A DNA stretch of 64,000 nt from NCBI GenBank assembly GCA_028671895.1, contig CM053800.1, positions 14,591,886 through 14,655,885 on the forward strand, read 5' to 3'. This stretch comes from Oenanthe sinensis. Taxonomy: Eukaryota; Streptophyta; Magnoliopsida; Apiales; Apiaceae. Of the stretch, positions 12,431 through 25,184 are shown piece after piece. Under the pieces are notes generated by a model that saw only the letters and a program-made list of their open reading frames with translations, did not search any database and was not told where the DNA came from. The position numbers were made by a program, and so were the translations under genes. Numbering within the stretch: position 1 is the first letter of the stretch; each line of letters opens with the position of its first letter.

Positions 12431-13973
12431 TGTAGGGTTTCGTGACACAAACGCAGCGGAATAAACGCGAAAAATAAATCAAAATAGTGAAACCCTCCGC
12501 AGGATCCATGCAAAAACAAAAGATTTAATTCGGAGATAAAGAATAAATACCTTTAGAAGCTTTAACAGTTCATTAATGGAAGATTAATGGAGGTCCAAAG
12601 CTTGTTTAATCACCACGTATCCCGCTCTCGCGATCTACGCTCTACGGTATCCACACGAACACTTTTCATGAAGGATTGATGTGTACTAGCACCCGAAAAC
12701 TTCTTCTCTCTCTATCTTCCTCCTCTCTCAGAGCGGCTAGGGTTTTTATAAAATCTCTATCCGATTAAATTAGCCTATAAAGAGATTATATAGAGAGATG
12801 AATAAGTTTTCTAATTATAATCCAATTATAATTAATACTAATCCAAAATTCTAAATTATTTAATTAAGTCTCACTTAATTAATTAATTATTAATTTTGGA
12901 ATTATTTTAAGTAATTCATTTATTCTATTTATATAATTAATTAAGTCATACTTAATTAATATCATAAATAAAATAAATTACTTATTTAATTTAAATTCAT
13001 AATTTAAATTATATCTCCTTCAAGCGTTCTTTGTGTGTGACCCTGTAGGTTATTATTACGTTGGCAATAATTTTAATATCTAATTAAAATTGTAAACAAT
13101 GAGCGGCATCTAGTAATACATCATTGCTACCCAAGTAATAATAATAAATCGGTGATTCGATTAAGCCTTTCGTGAATAATGTTCCATGTAATATAATCCC
13201 TTTAATCTTGATATTATAGATTAAACTCAAGGCATGTCTCGTGTCATCCTCTTCATAATTTAATCTTTATTTTCTTGATCGATGAGTAGACTATTAAAAT
13301 CAAATCAACATTTGAGCACGGCCGTGCATTTCATAGTCTCACTCAAACAAGAGGCCAATAATATCACTCCTAAAATTAGGAGGATTAAATCCCATCTAGA
13401 TCATTCATATTTCTCATACGATTCATAATATACCCAATGTCCACTTTTATCATCACCCGGTCAAAGGTAACTTTTAATGTAATCAAAGTATATTAATTTT
13501 CGTATAGAAATATAATGATTTCAGGTCTAAGGATCATTACACCATTATCACAGTGAGAATTACTTATGACACTTACTTAACATGTAGAATCTCACGGCGG
13601 GTCATTCTAGTGCCATGCATTGATACATGCACTTATGTTCTTGACTTTAGTATCCCCATACTTATGACCAATGAGATGTGGTCATCTGTCAAGAAACATA
13701 CTAGTCTTTGTGCATTATTATTGTCCTTAAATAATAATACTCGACTAGGGAATTTTAGGAATAAGATACTATTCATATAATCTCATTTTTAAGTCACATA
13801 CTTAAAGATATATAATACGTATCAAAATTCCAAGGACATTTATTATGCTTTCAATTTATTACGCAGTAAATAAAACATAATAAATAAATAATAATCAATA
13901 AAACATAATCCTTAATAATAAATATTTTCCTTAAAATATAAAAAGTATTGTCTCTAGAGCACAATTACTAACA
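12431..13973 (-). repeat. E2 5' LTR
   Basis: Second 1,543-bp LTR, identical to 5233-6775 except for about four bases. Followed by the target duplication ATGAG, after which E1 RT sequence resumes. Confidence 0.95.
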
Positions 13974-13978
13974 ATGAG

Positions 13979-14930
13979 GGACAAAGCCAAACTGGTTGCT
14001 ACAAGTTAATATCAAGTAGAAGGTATCGACGATGATGGAAACAGAGTCTTCAGGACTTTCAAGATCAAACAGTAAGCACCAGTGACGAGACTTGATCCTC
14101 TTAGGACCTAACAATTGGGCCTAACAAGATGAGGACCTAACAGAGTTAGGGATTCAAGCAAATTGTCAAGGACATGGTATGACACTCTAACTACTAATTA
14201 TTTGAAAATGATTTTATATTAGAGTAGTTATACACATATATCTCTCTAGAATACATGGCACACAAACAATGTAATATTTGTGCAAGTATACCATGATTAT
14301 ATTATATATGGGTCTACTAACGAAAACTTTGGCAAGAGTTTATTGCTAAGTTAATGCAGAGTAGGTACAACATGAGCATGTTGGAAGAGTTAAAATTATT
14401 TTTGGATTACAATTAATTCAAAAGAATGATGGCAATTAAAGTAAGTCAAGGATCTTTTGAAGATGCGCAATTTGGAAGATTCTAGACCTGCCAAGACTTC
14501 TTGCCAACAGACCACTAAGCTTGATCAGTGCAAATCAGGTATATGAACTGAAGTGACAAGCTATAGAGGTAATCAGCTCATTACTTATTCAAGTGCATAA
14601 ATACCATATATTTTATTCTCGATATGCCTATGTGCAAGTTTCCAAGTGGATACTAGAGAATCTTATCTTATAGCTAAGTTATGAATTGTTAGATATCTTA
14701 GGGGATCACCAATTCTTAGAATCAGGTACCCTAAAGATACTAAGTCATTCCTAGAAGCTGTCAACTCCAACAACTCTGCTGGATACTCTCTACACCACTC
14801 ATGGAACAAGCACAAGGACATCAGGTATCATTTCTTTCGAGATTGTCCTTAGTAGAATAACTTGCAGATATTTATTAAACTACTTGATGAATTCATTTTA
14901 TCTAAGTTGGTTAGTAAACTTGGGATATAA
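13979..14930 (+). pseudogene. E1 reverse transcriptase-RNase H remnant, second part
   Basis: Continues E1 RT after E2. Recognisable blocks in order: KAKLVA at 13985; the piece starting STNENF and leading to LMQSRYNMSML near 14310-14390; KTS and ATKLD-like pieces near 14490-14530; YLRGSP-like and RYPKD blocks near 14690-14750; the HKDIRYHFF block of RNase H near 14810; and LADIY and KLLDEFI near 14855-14900, which mark the pol C-terminus. Frames change many times. The YVDD active site is not readable. Confidence 0.75.
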
Positions 14931-17040
14931 TTTATATGCATATTTGTTGAAAATCCCATCTGCAAGAAATTCTCAATTGAGTTAACAAGTATTAAATTTT
15001 CCCTATTTAAAGGACTTGTGAATTTATTTTTAAATCCAGTACCTCATACTTTTTGCTATTAGTTTAATTATCATGCTTACAATGTTATATGCATATGTGG
15101 TAGTTAAATTATTTAGCATAAGTTAGAAGCATAATTATTTGTATGTTAAATATTTGATGAGTATTAGTCAATGATATCTTCCTTAATTGTTCTTATATTT
15201 TGCTCTGATACGTTTAAATATTTTATTATAAATAATTGTGATACTTTTGATATTAGTGATAGTATTTAGAATTTCTGTTCTAAATAAATAATGCATATTT
15301 CAAAACTCACTAATATTAGAAGACGGAGTATTTTCTAAGTCATGTGTATAAAATTTTCAATGTTTTATATACTTAGAAAATATTTCTAAAATTGATTTTG
15401 TTTGCGAGGAGTTGCAATTAGGATCACAAGTATTAAATGCCTATATTTAAAGAACTTGTGAATTTCTATTCAACTAATTCTCGAGCTTGCGTATATTATT
15501 AATAATTGTTATGAGTATAATTGCAATATGCTTAAGTGACGATTATTAGATATAGCGTAGGAAATTAGATACTAATATTCAATCTTATGAATATTTTAGT
15601 ATTTAGCGAAATTATTTTATCTTATTAAAATTATGGAGTGAAGCAATTCAATGATTATCAGTTTCATAATTTTGATTTGATAAAATATAAGAAGCACAAT
15701 TTCTTACATTTTGAAATTATTGATAAATATCTAATAATTGGTATCAGCGTGCAATTAATTGTGATATTTTTAATATTAGTGATAACACAAGTTGTTTATC
15801 TGAAATCACTAATAATAAAAATATGTTTAAATGCTTATTGTTCTACTGAATGATTGTCATGTTTATTTGATATATATGCATGTGATTGGCAATTGCTTAG
15901 TATAGCATAAGTATTTAATTTATTTTGATTTATTTAAATCATGATGATATAAAACAATTCAGTGATATATTGGTTCCATGATTTAAGTAAGTTAAAATAA
16001 ATAAGAAGCATAATTATTTGTAGTATAATTATTATCTTTTATTACTCTGTGATAATTGAATAATATTTTATTACAAAATAATTGTGATATATTGATACTA
16101 ATGGATCTGCTTAGTTTTTATTCTAAGTAAAATTTGGTTTTTGAAAAAGCCGTTAGTATTAATATATTTAGTTTTCTTTCTTTGATTGATTCCTGAATGT
16201 ATTTAAAGGGAATTTTTGTCTATTTCTTTTTCAAAATGCTTTATTCAAAGATGCATTCATTTTTCTATCAGTCTTAGAGAAGAAAACATCAAATTCTTTT
16301 TCAAAACTTCTCTTTTAAAAATCATTTGATTTACATCCCTACTTTGATTTCTAAATCCTAGGGTGTGAATCAAACTTTTCTTGAGGATAATCTTTCTTTA
16401 AATCTCAAAATATTTTATCCTCTCTCCAAAGCTGGTTTTAAATGCTATATTTTCAAAACCGTTTTCTCTCTTAATTTTTCTTTTTAAAGTGGCAGAAACG
16501 TTGCGATTGCTATTTTATTTGGAGAAATTATTTTAACTTCGAGGTACCAATCACTTGTAAATTTATTTGTTTTTAAATACTTGTTTCAATGTATGTTTCA
16601 CATTGATTCAGCGTACCTAAACAATGATTGTTGCTTTGAAGGCCTAGTGCTGTATTGTTAAGCATTCATTCACCCCAATTGTCATGTTTTTATTTTAAGT
16701 CAGGGATACTATCAGGTGCACGGAAATGATGTAAATCATAAGTGCATTATGAGTCAGAAAGTCATAGTCCTCTATCTGATAAGGATGTTTTGCAAAACTG
16801 TTTTCAAAACATACAGTGCTTAGGTTTAATGGAAAAGAGTCATTTTTATTGAGATAAAATTTGGTAAGAGAGTTGAATTTCTTCTTTGGTGTAAATTCTC
16901 GCGTTTTATTATGGGATAAGTATCTTAAAGAAAATTTCTATTGGTTTCATGCTCTTAAATGATAAATCTTTAGAACCGACAAAACTCTTTTACTAAAAGT
17001 GCTTTAATGCAATCCATTATCTTTTAATCTTGATTGATTC
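14931..17040. other. E1 AT-rich spacer with diverged repeats
   Basis: No gene seen. The stretch is very AT-rich and holds diverged repeats of several hundred bases. Examples are AAGTATTAAAT followed by TTTAAAGNACTTGTGAATTT at about 14990 and again at about 15425, and AATAATTGTGATA blocks near 15230 and 16080. It occupies the place of the pol to extra-ORF spacer in E3, E5 and E6, but lacks E1's GCGC words. Confidence 0.5.
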
Positions 17041-19090
17041 TTTCCGATTAGCTACCAGTGGCTTCAGAAGCTGGCCAAGAGGTTGAAAACCCATCAATCT
17101 CTTACCCAGGCCATAATACCAAACACTCACTCATCCATTTCCATATATTAACTCTTGGAGATATAAGGAACTTATGTAAATTAGAGGTTGATAAGGGAGA
17201 AACTGCACTTGATGCAGCAAATAAGGATGAAGTCGGAAGTGCACCCACAGATCTACCTCTAGAGAAGAAAAGAAGTATATAACTGAGGTAACTGTAAGCT
17301 CATCTGCATCTTCTTAAAAGGATGCAGAGCTGAAAAGGCAATAAAACTGTCTCTGGAATCATTCTCTCAACAAGGTGAGTCCATTGAAATTTGCTCGTCA
17401 GCCAGAGCATCTTGTAATGAGTTAAGCAGACCACTGGCACTCACGCTGATGGTAAGCCTAAACAGATAAATTCTAGGAACACATTGCAAGGCGTGCACAG
17501 TGAGAGGTATAGGCATTCATAGGAGATACAGACTCTAGCCATACATTACATTGTCCAAGTATCTACCTCAAACAGAAGTTAATCTTCTGCATCCCGAAAG
17601 GGAGATCTCTTGTTCAGATTTATCTGGGATTGAGAGGCAACTGCTTGACAAGAATTCTTCTGATGAGTCAAGTAGAGTATTTATACAAAATTCCCGTCAC
17701 AGGGTTACGAGGGAAACGTAGGCTCTAATTTGCCATTCATTACATTGCCTACTACGTCACCCCTCCTGGAAGGAACATTTCCAGATCCTGAAAAGGAATG
17801 TCAACCTCTCATTTACGGAGAAGGTGTGAGGTAACTCCTTGATAGAACAAGATAGGATTCCCTAACAGATTTTAAATTCTTGGGATAACCCATCTCAAAG
17901 AGGTGAGGCTCCACTAGACAGTGATTTAGCAATAGCTATTGAGTCTGGTGCTGAGACAGTGCTTATGCACAATAGATCAATAACATCTCTACGAGACAAT
18001 TCTCCACTTGATAGTGATTTAGTTCATTCTGATGAATCAGGTCTTGGGAATATATATGCATTGACGGATTTTACTTGCAGGTACAGAAGGCTATATTTGA
18101 AATGCAGAGTGAAAGTAAGAGAGAGAAACACTTAAGTGAAAGTGAGGGAGAGATACACTTGAGTGAGAGATAGGGAGAGAAAGAGTGAAATACTTCTAAG
18201 TGCTCGACACTTGAGTGTAAACACTAACAGAACGTAGTAGAAGTGAGGAAACCATAGACCAAACACTTACCCTTGCTACTTGCTACTTCTGAAAGAAAAG
18301 TTACTATATTTTTCCCGATCAATGACAGACGAGAACCTTCCTTGGAAGACAACCCATTCAAAAGATGGGCCATTGGAGGATTCCTCAACTAAGGGGGAGA
18401 ATTTAGTAAGAAAAAGAGAAAAATAAGAAGTTAATAAAGTCTTATCTTCGTATCCTTGGGAGGAGTTAATATCCTTAGGGGAAGATCCTTGGAAAAAGGG
18501 GGTTCGTATCCTTGGGAGAAGTTAATATCCTTAGGGAGATATTTTAGACAAGAAAAAGAAGAAAATCTTATTTTCTGATCCGGAAGGAAAACAACAGAAT
18601 ATGGGAGAATCAAGAAACTGTATCCTATACTTGAAAGGAGTTGGCAGTAGAGGATTCCTCATCCAAGTGGGAAGTATAGAAAAGAATTGACTATTCCATT
18701 GATTTTCTAAAGGGAGAAGAAGAAAAAGAAGGAGAATCACATTCTTAGGGGGAGAACATTATTTGAGCTATGTTCTATGTTCTATTAAAGACGTTCCCAG
18801 GAATCTAATTCTTATGAAGCTCTGTTCATGATAAGTTCTTTAAGTTCAACTGTGAAGGATTTTGAAACAGAGAAAGCTCAAACAGACAGAAATGAAGATG
18901 ACACTACATGAATATCAGTTCAATACAAGAGGAACATACATCTTTCATTTTAGTCACACAAGAATTCTGGAAATGCAGTACCTGATCCAGAAAAACCAGT
19001 AGCATTATTTACAAGTCCCAGACCATTACTTTTTCTAGTTGTTAGTTGAGTTATCCTCACTATGAGATTTGTTTGCTAAGTTTAACAATC
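17041..19090 (+). other. E1 region between spacer and polypurine tract, gene content unclear
   Basis: By position this should hold E1's copy of the long extra ORF, but I cannot align any part of it with E3, E5 or E6. A 74-codon open piece at 17058-17282 is the longest. Internal duplications are visible: GTATCCTTGGGAG plus TTAATATCCTTAGGG at 18450 and again at 18508; CTCCACT plus GATAGTGATTTAG near 17910 and 18003; and purine-rich GAGAGA blocks at 18110-18190. The last 70 bp match the segment before the polypurine tract of E5. Confidence 0.4.
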
Positions 19091-19104
19091 AAATAGGGGG
19101 AGAT
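19091..19104 (+). other. E1 polypurine tract
   Basis: AAATAGGGGGAGAT directly before the 3' LTR, in the same words as E5 (52727-52740), E3 and E6. Primer for plus-strand synthesis. Confidence 0.9.
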
Positions 19105-19413
19105 TGTTAGTGAGATTACGAAGTTGTATGAATAGTAATCATGATAACTCAACACTAGAACATGACAGGTAAATAATACTACGCCTACACAGAAATCAGG
19201 AAGAAATGAAGACAAGGCAGATACAGTGAATCAAGACATTAGAAGAAGTTTTGAAGTCTACTACAGGTCACTGAAAGAAGTTCAATAATATGTTCAAGCC
19301 TCAGTGAAGAATAATGTGTAAAGACTTTCAGGGTTTCGAAAGTGTTGAAGATTCAATATAGAAGTGCCACAAGAAGATTTCAGTGTAAAGACATTGATTG
19401 AAGATAGACAATA
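19105..19413 (+). repeat. E1 3' LTR, first segment
   Basis: Starts TGTTAGTG after the polypurine tract and runs to the left copy of the CAATA target duplication of E3 (19409-19413). The rest of the LTR is at 55272-56962, giving a total of about 2,000 bp. Confidence 0.9.
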
Positions 19414-19428
19414 TGTTTTCCCAGTCGT

Positions 19429-19457
19429 ACAAGTAGAAGGGGGGGTTGAATACTTGT
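19429..19457 (-). other. U5 hairpin of E3 LTR
   Basis: ACAAGTA (19429-19435) pairs with TACTTGT (19451-19457) around a loop that reads TTCAACCCCCCCTTC on the element's strand. The copy in the other LTR is at 54537-54565. Same architecture as E1 and E6 with an unrelated stem. Confidence 0.75.
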
Positions 19458-19693
19458 ATGTCTTTTCTGCCCGATTTAAAATCAAATTAAGAACAAATCC
19501 AAACACAAAAATATGAATAAGTACTGTTTTGTATTATTGATTTGTGAATGCAAAACTCTCCTAGGGTGTACACAAACCCTAGCAGCTTCTCTGTGTTTAT
19601 CACAGCAACTCTCTCTATCTCTATGCTCTCACAAAATTTCACTCAGATAATTATGCTTCGACTTCCACACCTTTACAATTAGGTTACATAGAG

Positions 19694-19701
19694 TTTATAT
19701 A
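19694..19701 (-). promoter_or_regulatory. TATA box of E3 LTR
   Basis: TATATAAA on the minus strand, about 190 bp downstream of the array of CAGASTCTG words. Also present in the other LTR. Confidence 0.6.
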
Positions 19702-20158
19702 GAGAGCTGCCTGTCAACTAATAACAGAAAGATAAATTACAATAGGAATAGAATTCCTAATTATTAGTTGACAGTTTCCTTCTAGAATTCTCTTTCTTTC
19801 CCATAGCATATCTGCAATATATTTATCTTGATCTTCGAAGACTTTCCATTCCTGTGATCTTCTTCCAAATTTATCCTCAACTGTATAGACTCTGAAATCT
19901 TCAGACTCTAATGATCTTCAGACTCTGATCACATGTAGACTCTGATAAATCATAGACTCTGATAGTCTATAGACTCTGATCACCTTCCAGACTCTGGTTT
20001 CATTTTCTACAGAAATTCTTCCAAGTACAAATAACATGAATATTGACTATCTAGACTCTGATTATACATTTCAGAGACTAGAAAAACTTATTACAGATAA
20101 ACTAATCTAGACCCTGTTCTAGTATTTTGTACATCATCAAATGAATATATCCCTAACA

Positions 20159-20197
20159 ATCTCCCCCTATTTATGCTTTATAAAATGTAAGCATAAA
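20159..20197 (-). other. E3 polypurine tract with upstream hairpin
   Basis: AAATAGGGGGAGAT on the minus strand borders the LTR at 20158. Just upstream, a 9-bp inverted repeat, TTTATGCTT (20170-20178) and AAGCATAAA (20189-20197), overlaps its edge. Confidence 0.85.
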
Positions 20198-20283
20198 TCA
20201 AGGTTTGATGATGTCAAAACTAAAGAATAAAACTATTAATCTAGAACAGTATAAAAGAATTATAAAGGAAAAAGAATTACTTT

Positions 20284-23200
20284 TTATTTAATCTTTTCAA
20301 AGGCTGGATTATTCTTCAAAAATGAATTCAGCATATTTTCCTCCACAATTGCCAGAGCCTCACCAATAAATTTCTTCATTTCTTCACTTGAGCATTTGAT
20401 TTGACAATAAGCTGCTCTAAGATCATTTGCACTACTTTCTTGATCTTTTAAGTCCTTCAACATCAGAACACTAACTTTCCCACTCATAGGCTGAAACCCA
20501 AAGTAATGACCCACACCTTCTTGAAATTTAATCTGTTTTTCTTCCAATGGCATGACTTGATCATTTCCCTCAGTATCAACATATTTTAAAGAAAATTTGC
20601 CCATTTGTCAATTTGCCTGTCTGTGCAAAGTCAGCTTCCTGTCAATTTCCTTGAACCATTTGTGAGTGATAGCCTTTTTGCTTTTGTTTACTTCATAAGC
20701 AATTTGCAATAGGAATCTAATATACTGTAGTTCCTCAGCCTATTTGAAAAAGATAAAATTTGACTGACTAATCCATCTTACACTTCCACCTTCTAAGAAG
20801 TAAACCAGCATCTCATTCTTCACTTTTTCTGTATCTCCCTGACCTCCTTGTATCTTCGTTTCAAAAACATTATAAACAATTTGAGCAGACACCACTTTAT
20901 TTAAGTGCTTCTGAGTGATCTTCTCAAACTGCCTATCTGTCAAGGATTGAGGATCCCTGGTTAGAGTAGATGTTCTGTCAATGTCAGATTCTTCAAATCC
21001 TCCAAGACCTATCTTCTTTTTAGCTCTAAGTTGCAGATTTGATTGACTGCACTTCCAGTATGAAGGTTCTTGAGTTTGATTAGAGTCTGACTTCTTTCTT
21101 TGCTTATCAGAGTCTGACTTAGACTCTGATTTCACATGTCTAGTCCATGACTGATGTGTTTGAGTTCTTGATACGCCTGATTGCTTTTGTTGCACATCAT
21201 CAAGACCTCTAGGACCATGAGAACTATCACCATCATCACCATCTCTCCTCCTTTTAACTCCCCTTGATTTATCCTTGCATCCCTCATCCTTATGTCTCCT
21301 GGAGGACTCACCTTGCTTCACCTTCTCCCCCTTTTTGACATCATCATCACTGGTGACAGCCAAAAGAATCTGCTCAAGAACAGTGGAGATATTTGTCTGG
21401 GCTGCAATAACTAAATCAACCTTAGTGGTCAAAGCAGAAACTGTAGTTTGAAGAGAGGCTTGAGTGGTAGTGATAGCATCTAGAGCATCTTTAAAAGCGA
21501 CCTCTTTGGATAATTGAAGGGAGTGAATTCTGTCAAATCTTGTATTGAGCAGAGAAGTTGTATTATCAACACCAGTGAGCTTTGTTTTAATATGAGAAAT
21601 GTCCTGGACCACACTGGATAATTGAGCAGCAACATCAGGTAGCTCAGCTTTAACAACTCCATCTAAGACTTGATCTTCTTCACCAGGATAGTAACCATGT
21701 TCCTGGTGAAAAGATTTTTTCTGAAAAGCCTTAAGTCTCTCAGAAAGATGAATATCCAAAATACACTCAAAAGAATCTTTATCATTGATGCCTCTTTGTT
21801 GTGCAGACGCCCAAGACTGAGGAAACACCTGATCAAAATAGATAAAAGAAGGAGTAACATGATCATCATCTGCAGAAGTCCACTCCTCAGCAACAGGCTC
21901 TAGCTTTGTGAATGGAGGTGTAGACTCTGGTGGTGGTGTAGACTCCGAAACTGCAAACGGGACTATAGACCCTGACTCCTCCTGAGAGTGATCAGAGACT
22001 GTAGACTCTGGAAGTCTAGCCCTTATAGGCATGATTAAGAGTGGTTCTTCTGACTTCGAATATGCAGCCTCAGTTGTAAGTACAGGATTATCCACCAAGG
22101 TCTCCATGACCCTATCTGCTCTCCTTGCTAGAGAAGCCACCAAATGAAGATGTGGACTCTGTGTAAATGATTTCTGAGCAGCAAGAGCCTCCTCCTATTT
22201 GCCAATCTGCACAATCAGACATAGTGAATTGTCATCCATCCCCTGCTCCAACTCATTGGACCAACTCTTTGAAAAATCTTGATCCCAATAAGTAAAGCTA
22301 GGTTCAGGATACCCTAATCTCTCATGCTCACAGTGGGGTTGGGCACCCACTTTCTCAATCTCACTCAGGCTCTCTACAGTCTTATCTACCTCTCCTTTTG
22401 CCTGGTCCAGTGCCAGCCTCTCATATATTTTGTCACTCAATGTGGATGGTGCACTCAATAAACCTACAGAAGAGGGGTTAAGAGATAAAAATGGTGCTTC
22501 AATACCTGAACCACCTTGATGGAGGGGAACCCCTTCAAATGTATGAAGGCTAGGGGTTTCCACCAAGGGGTGAGCATCAACAGATTCTGAACCCTTACTA
22601 GCATCTTCTCTCTTTTCAGAGTCTGTTGGCTCCAGTATTCCAGTCTCAGGGTCTACTCTAGACTCTGACTACTTCAGTATGACTTCATTAGAAGCCAGAG
22701 TCTGAGTGTTACCATCTTTGACTGTTGGTGCATGAGACTCCCCCTCAAGGTGGATAGACTCTAATAGAATAGATTGGGAAATTACTTCATGAGCATCCAT
22801 CAGAGTCTGTCCTCCCATATCACTGGGGTTCTCATCAGCTCGTTGATGAGTTGTCAAGGAGGGCCCAACAGCATACTCCCCTGCCCCACTATCACCCAAC
22901 CTCTGACTAGGTGGTTCTTGTGTGGGTGAGGCAGACTGAGCATCTTTATCACTAGTCACCACTGGTGCACTAGTCCCAACCTCCAACTCCCTTGCACCAC
23001 CTGCTACCTCCTGTTGTTCTTCAAGAATAAATGCATCCAACTTGTGATGAAAGGCCCTGAGATGGATTGCATTGATTGCCAGGGCATCTGTGAGATTGAA
23101 GAGGTCCTGCAGTTCCCTTTTTACTCTTTGAAAATATGTGCCCTTGAATTGATCCAGTCTACTTTGGTAGGTTGGATAGGTGTATTTGTTGGCAATTGTA

Positions 23201-25184
23201 CCTATATTATGGACAAGATAGTCAGCCACCTGTCTTGACAAAGGTTGAATTTGAGAGATCCATTGAATGGCTGTCCTGTAGGTAACTCCATCATCCCAAA
23301 TTGCTTCATAGTTAAAAACTGGTTGCTCAATCTCAGTTTCCAACTCAGCAACAGACTCTGATGCTCTCCTTTTGTGGACCTTAAGCTTTTTAGGCTTTTT
23401 TGTAATTTTCTGTTTAGAGTCTGGCACACCTAGTGCTTTGAGAACTTCATTAGTTCTGCCTTCTATGAGCCCAGCTGCTTGTACTTGGAATGAAGAGTTG
23501 AATAGGTAGCTGTAGAGATTTTTGACCACATCCTGTGCAGACATTTGTAGCTCCTATTCCCTTCTCTTCCTTAGGGCTTCATAGGTTGAAAAAAAATCCA
23601 AGACTTGAGATTTAGTCTGATATTGCTCTGGATCTTCAACTGATTCCACCAAAGGATATAAGAATAGCAGTGCCTCATCACTTGGAGTAATGATCTTATC
23701 AATTAGGCATGAGGCTGCATCCAATGGCATTCCTTCCCAAAATGTTTCATGATCAGAGTCTAAAGGCAGTCTAGACTCTGACTCAACATTAGACTCTGGT
23801 TCAGGTGTTTTCTTGATTTCAGAGTCTGGCTCTGCAGGAGCCTTGGGAGCATCTGTTTCCTTCAAAACAGGGTTAGTAATAATAACAAGCTTATGTGTGT
23901 GTGCAGAATAAGCCTTCCTCAATCTTCTGTACTTCTGATCAAAGGATTTGTCAGGAGACTCAATTAGAGAATCCTGAGGTGTATTCCTAGGCTTTTCAGA
24001 GTCTGTAGCCTTTTCAGAGACTACAGACTTGGCTTGAAGGTTAGAATCAAGTGTATCATGACCTTCTTTTAACAAAGAAAGTCCTTCAACAACTTGCTTC
24101 TCTAGTGGATTGAGCTCCTCATCACTGTGCTCATCTATAAGCCTAGATTGAATCAATTTTCTCCTCTTTACAACTGGTGCCTGTTGAGAGACACCAGAGG
24201 TTGGTTTCTTATTGGATTTTGGTTTGAAAGATTGTATAATTGAAGGGGATTGGGTGACTTGGGTAGGTGCAGGGGGACTCTCCATTACTTGTTCCTGCAC
24301 CATTTCACCACCAAAAAATGAAGCATTGTAGATAGAAGGTTTGTAGGATGAGAGTTTTACCTGCATTACTTGTGGATATGTCATTGCAGGTAGACTCTTC
24401 TTCTTGTCATCAATTCTCTTAATGTTAGAGAATATCCTCCTTTACTGTTTGTATGCCTGCACACATCAATCATCTGCCAACTTGGTTGACATGTCAGGAA
24501 TGAAGTGATTGAGGAGAATCATAAGAAATCTATGATAGTAGACTTTCTTTCTCCCCTCATGCACATTATTTAATTTTGCTCCCATTTGAGTGAGCAACAT
24601 ATCACCAATGTTGATTATTCTATCAAATAGGAGACTATGACCAATTTGATAAGTAATAGCAGTAATAGCATCAAATCCACTACACTTACCAGTAAAACAC
24701 TTAGCAATTTGATCGAAGAAGACCATTCTTTCCTTAAGTAAGGCCTAGTTATCTTGCTCATGTTATCTAAGCTAGCAGAATAACCTATTGCCTTAAACAT
24801 GCTTTTAATGTCATCATCAGATACAATTTCATCAAAAGAAGATTTAACAGGCAGTTTAAACACAGAATTAAGCACATCTGCAGTGACATCAAATGTAGTC
24901 GAACCAAAGGTAAACATTATTTTACCTGGTTGATCCTGAGAAGGATCAACTACCTTTGCAGTGCTCCATGCTTGTGATACAGCATCCATGTGAATGACTG
25001 GTGATGCCTTGAGAATGTAGGGTAGCTCGGATTGCTCCAAGAAATCCATCACAGGGTAGTAGTCAGCGTCTATCCCTTTCTTATCTTCAAGAGCAACAAC
25101 ATGATTTGTGGTCATGAACTCGAAATCCCCAAATGTGAACGCAATCGCCTTGGGTCCCCTCATGACAGTAGAAACGGCAGCCAT
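20284..25184 (-). pseudogene. E3 extra ORF downstream of pol, broken
   Basis: Long extra gene, about 1,600 codons, now in six pieces: 25184-24615, 24726-24466, 24384-23554, 23544-22669, 22566-22195 and 22143-20740, with a tail at 20604-20284. The start is the ATG at 25184. The N-terminal domain matches E6 and, more weakly, E5: a WSTA block, a GSTTFDV strand, LNSVFKLP, LRKEW at residues 150-154, FDAIT and the YYHRFLMILLNHF helix. A frame break directly after LRKEW produces a false leucine-rich tail. The middle is rich in Ser, Glu, Pro and Lys. The C-terminal part has a basic Ser/Arg region and a KKxIGLGG block. No signal peptide or real membrane segment. Function unknown; AGASTCT words run through the coding DNA. 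Confidence 0.8.

Larger units (their letters stand above)
5233..13973 (-). mobile_element. E2: Ty1/copia element inserted in E1 RT, genes dead
   Basis: Full-length element on the minus strand, 8,741 bp, bounded by identical 5-bp duplications ATGAG (5228-5232 and 13974-13978). Both LTRs are 1,543 bp and differ at only about four positions (about 0.3%). Primer site, polypurine tract and a decayed gag-pol are present in the correct order for the minus strand. It belongs to the same family as E4. Despite the nearly identical LTRs, gag and pol are broken throughout, so it must have been moved by proteins of another copy. Confidence 0.95.
19414..20158 (-). repeat. E3 3' LTR
   Basis: TGTTTTCC...CCTAACA on the plus strand, 745 bp, the same length as 54522-55266. 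It holds eight exact AGACTCT words between 19889 and 20068, a TATA box at 19694-19701 and a U5 hairpin at 19429-19457. Confidence 0.95.

Noticed and set aside
16200..16560. Possible host gene or exon in the E1 downstream region
   Set aside because: AT-rich, no open frame above about 70 codons, no splice-like structure I could support.
24615..24700. Leucine-rich stretch in the E3 extra ORF that looks like a membrane segment
   Set aside because: It is a frame-shift artefact. The correct frame from about 24726 continues the conserved FFDQIAKCF helix seen in E6, which is not a membrane segment.
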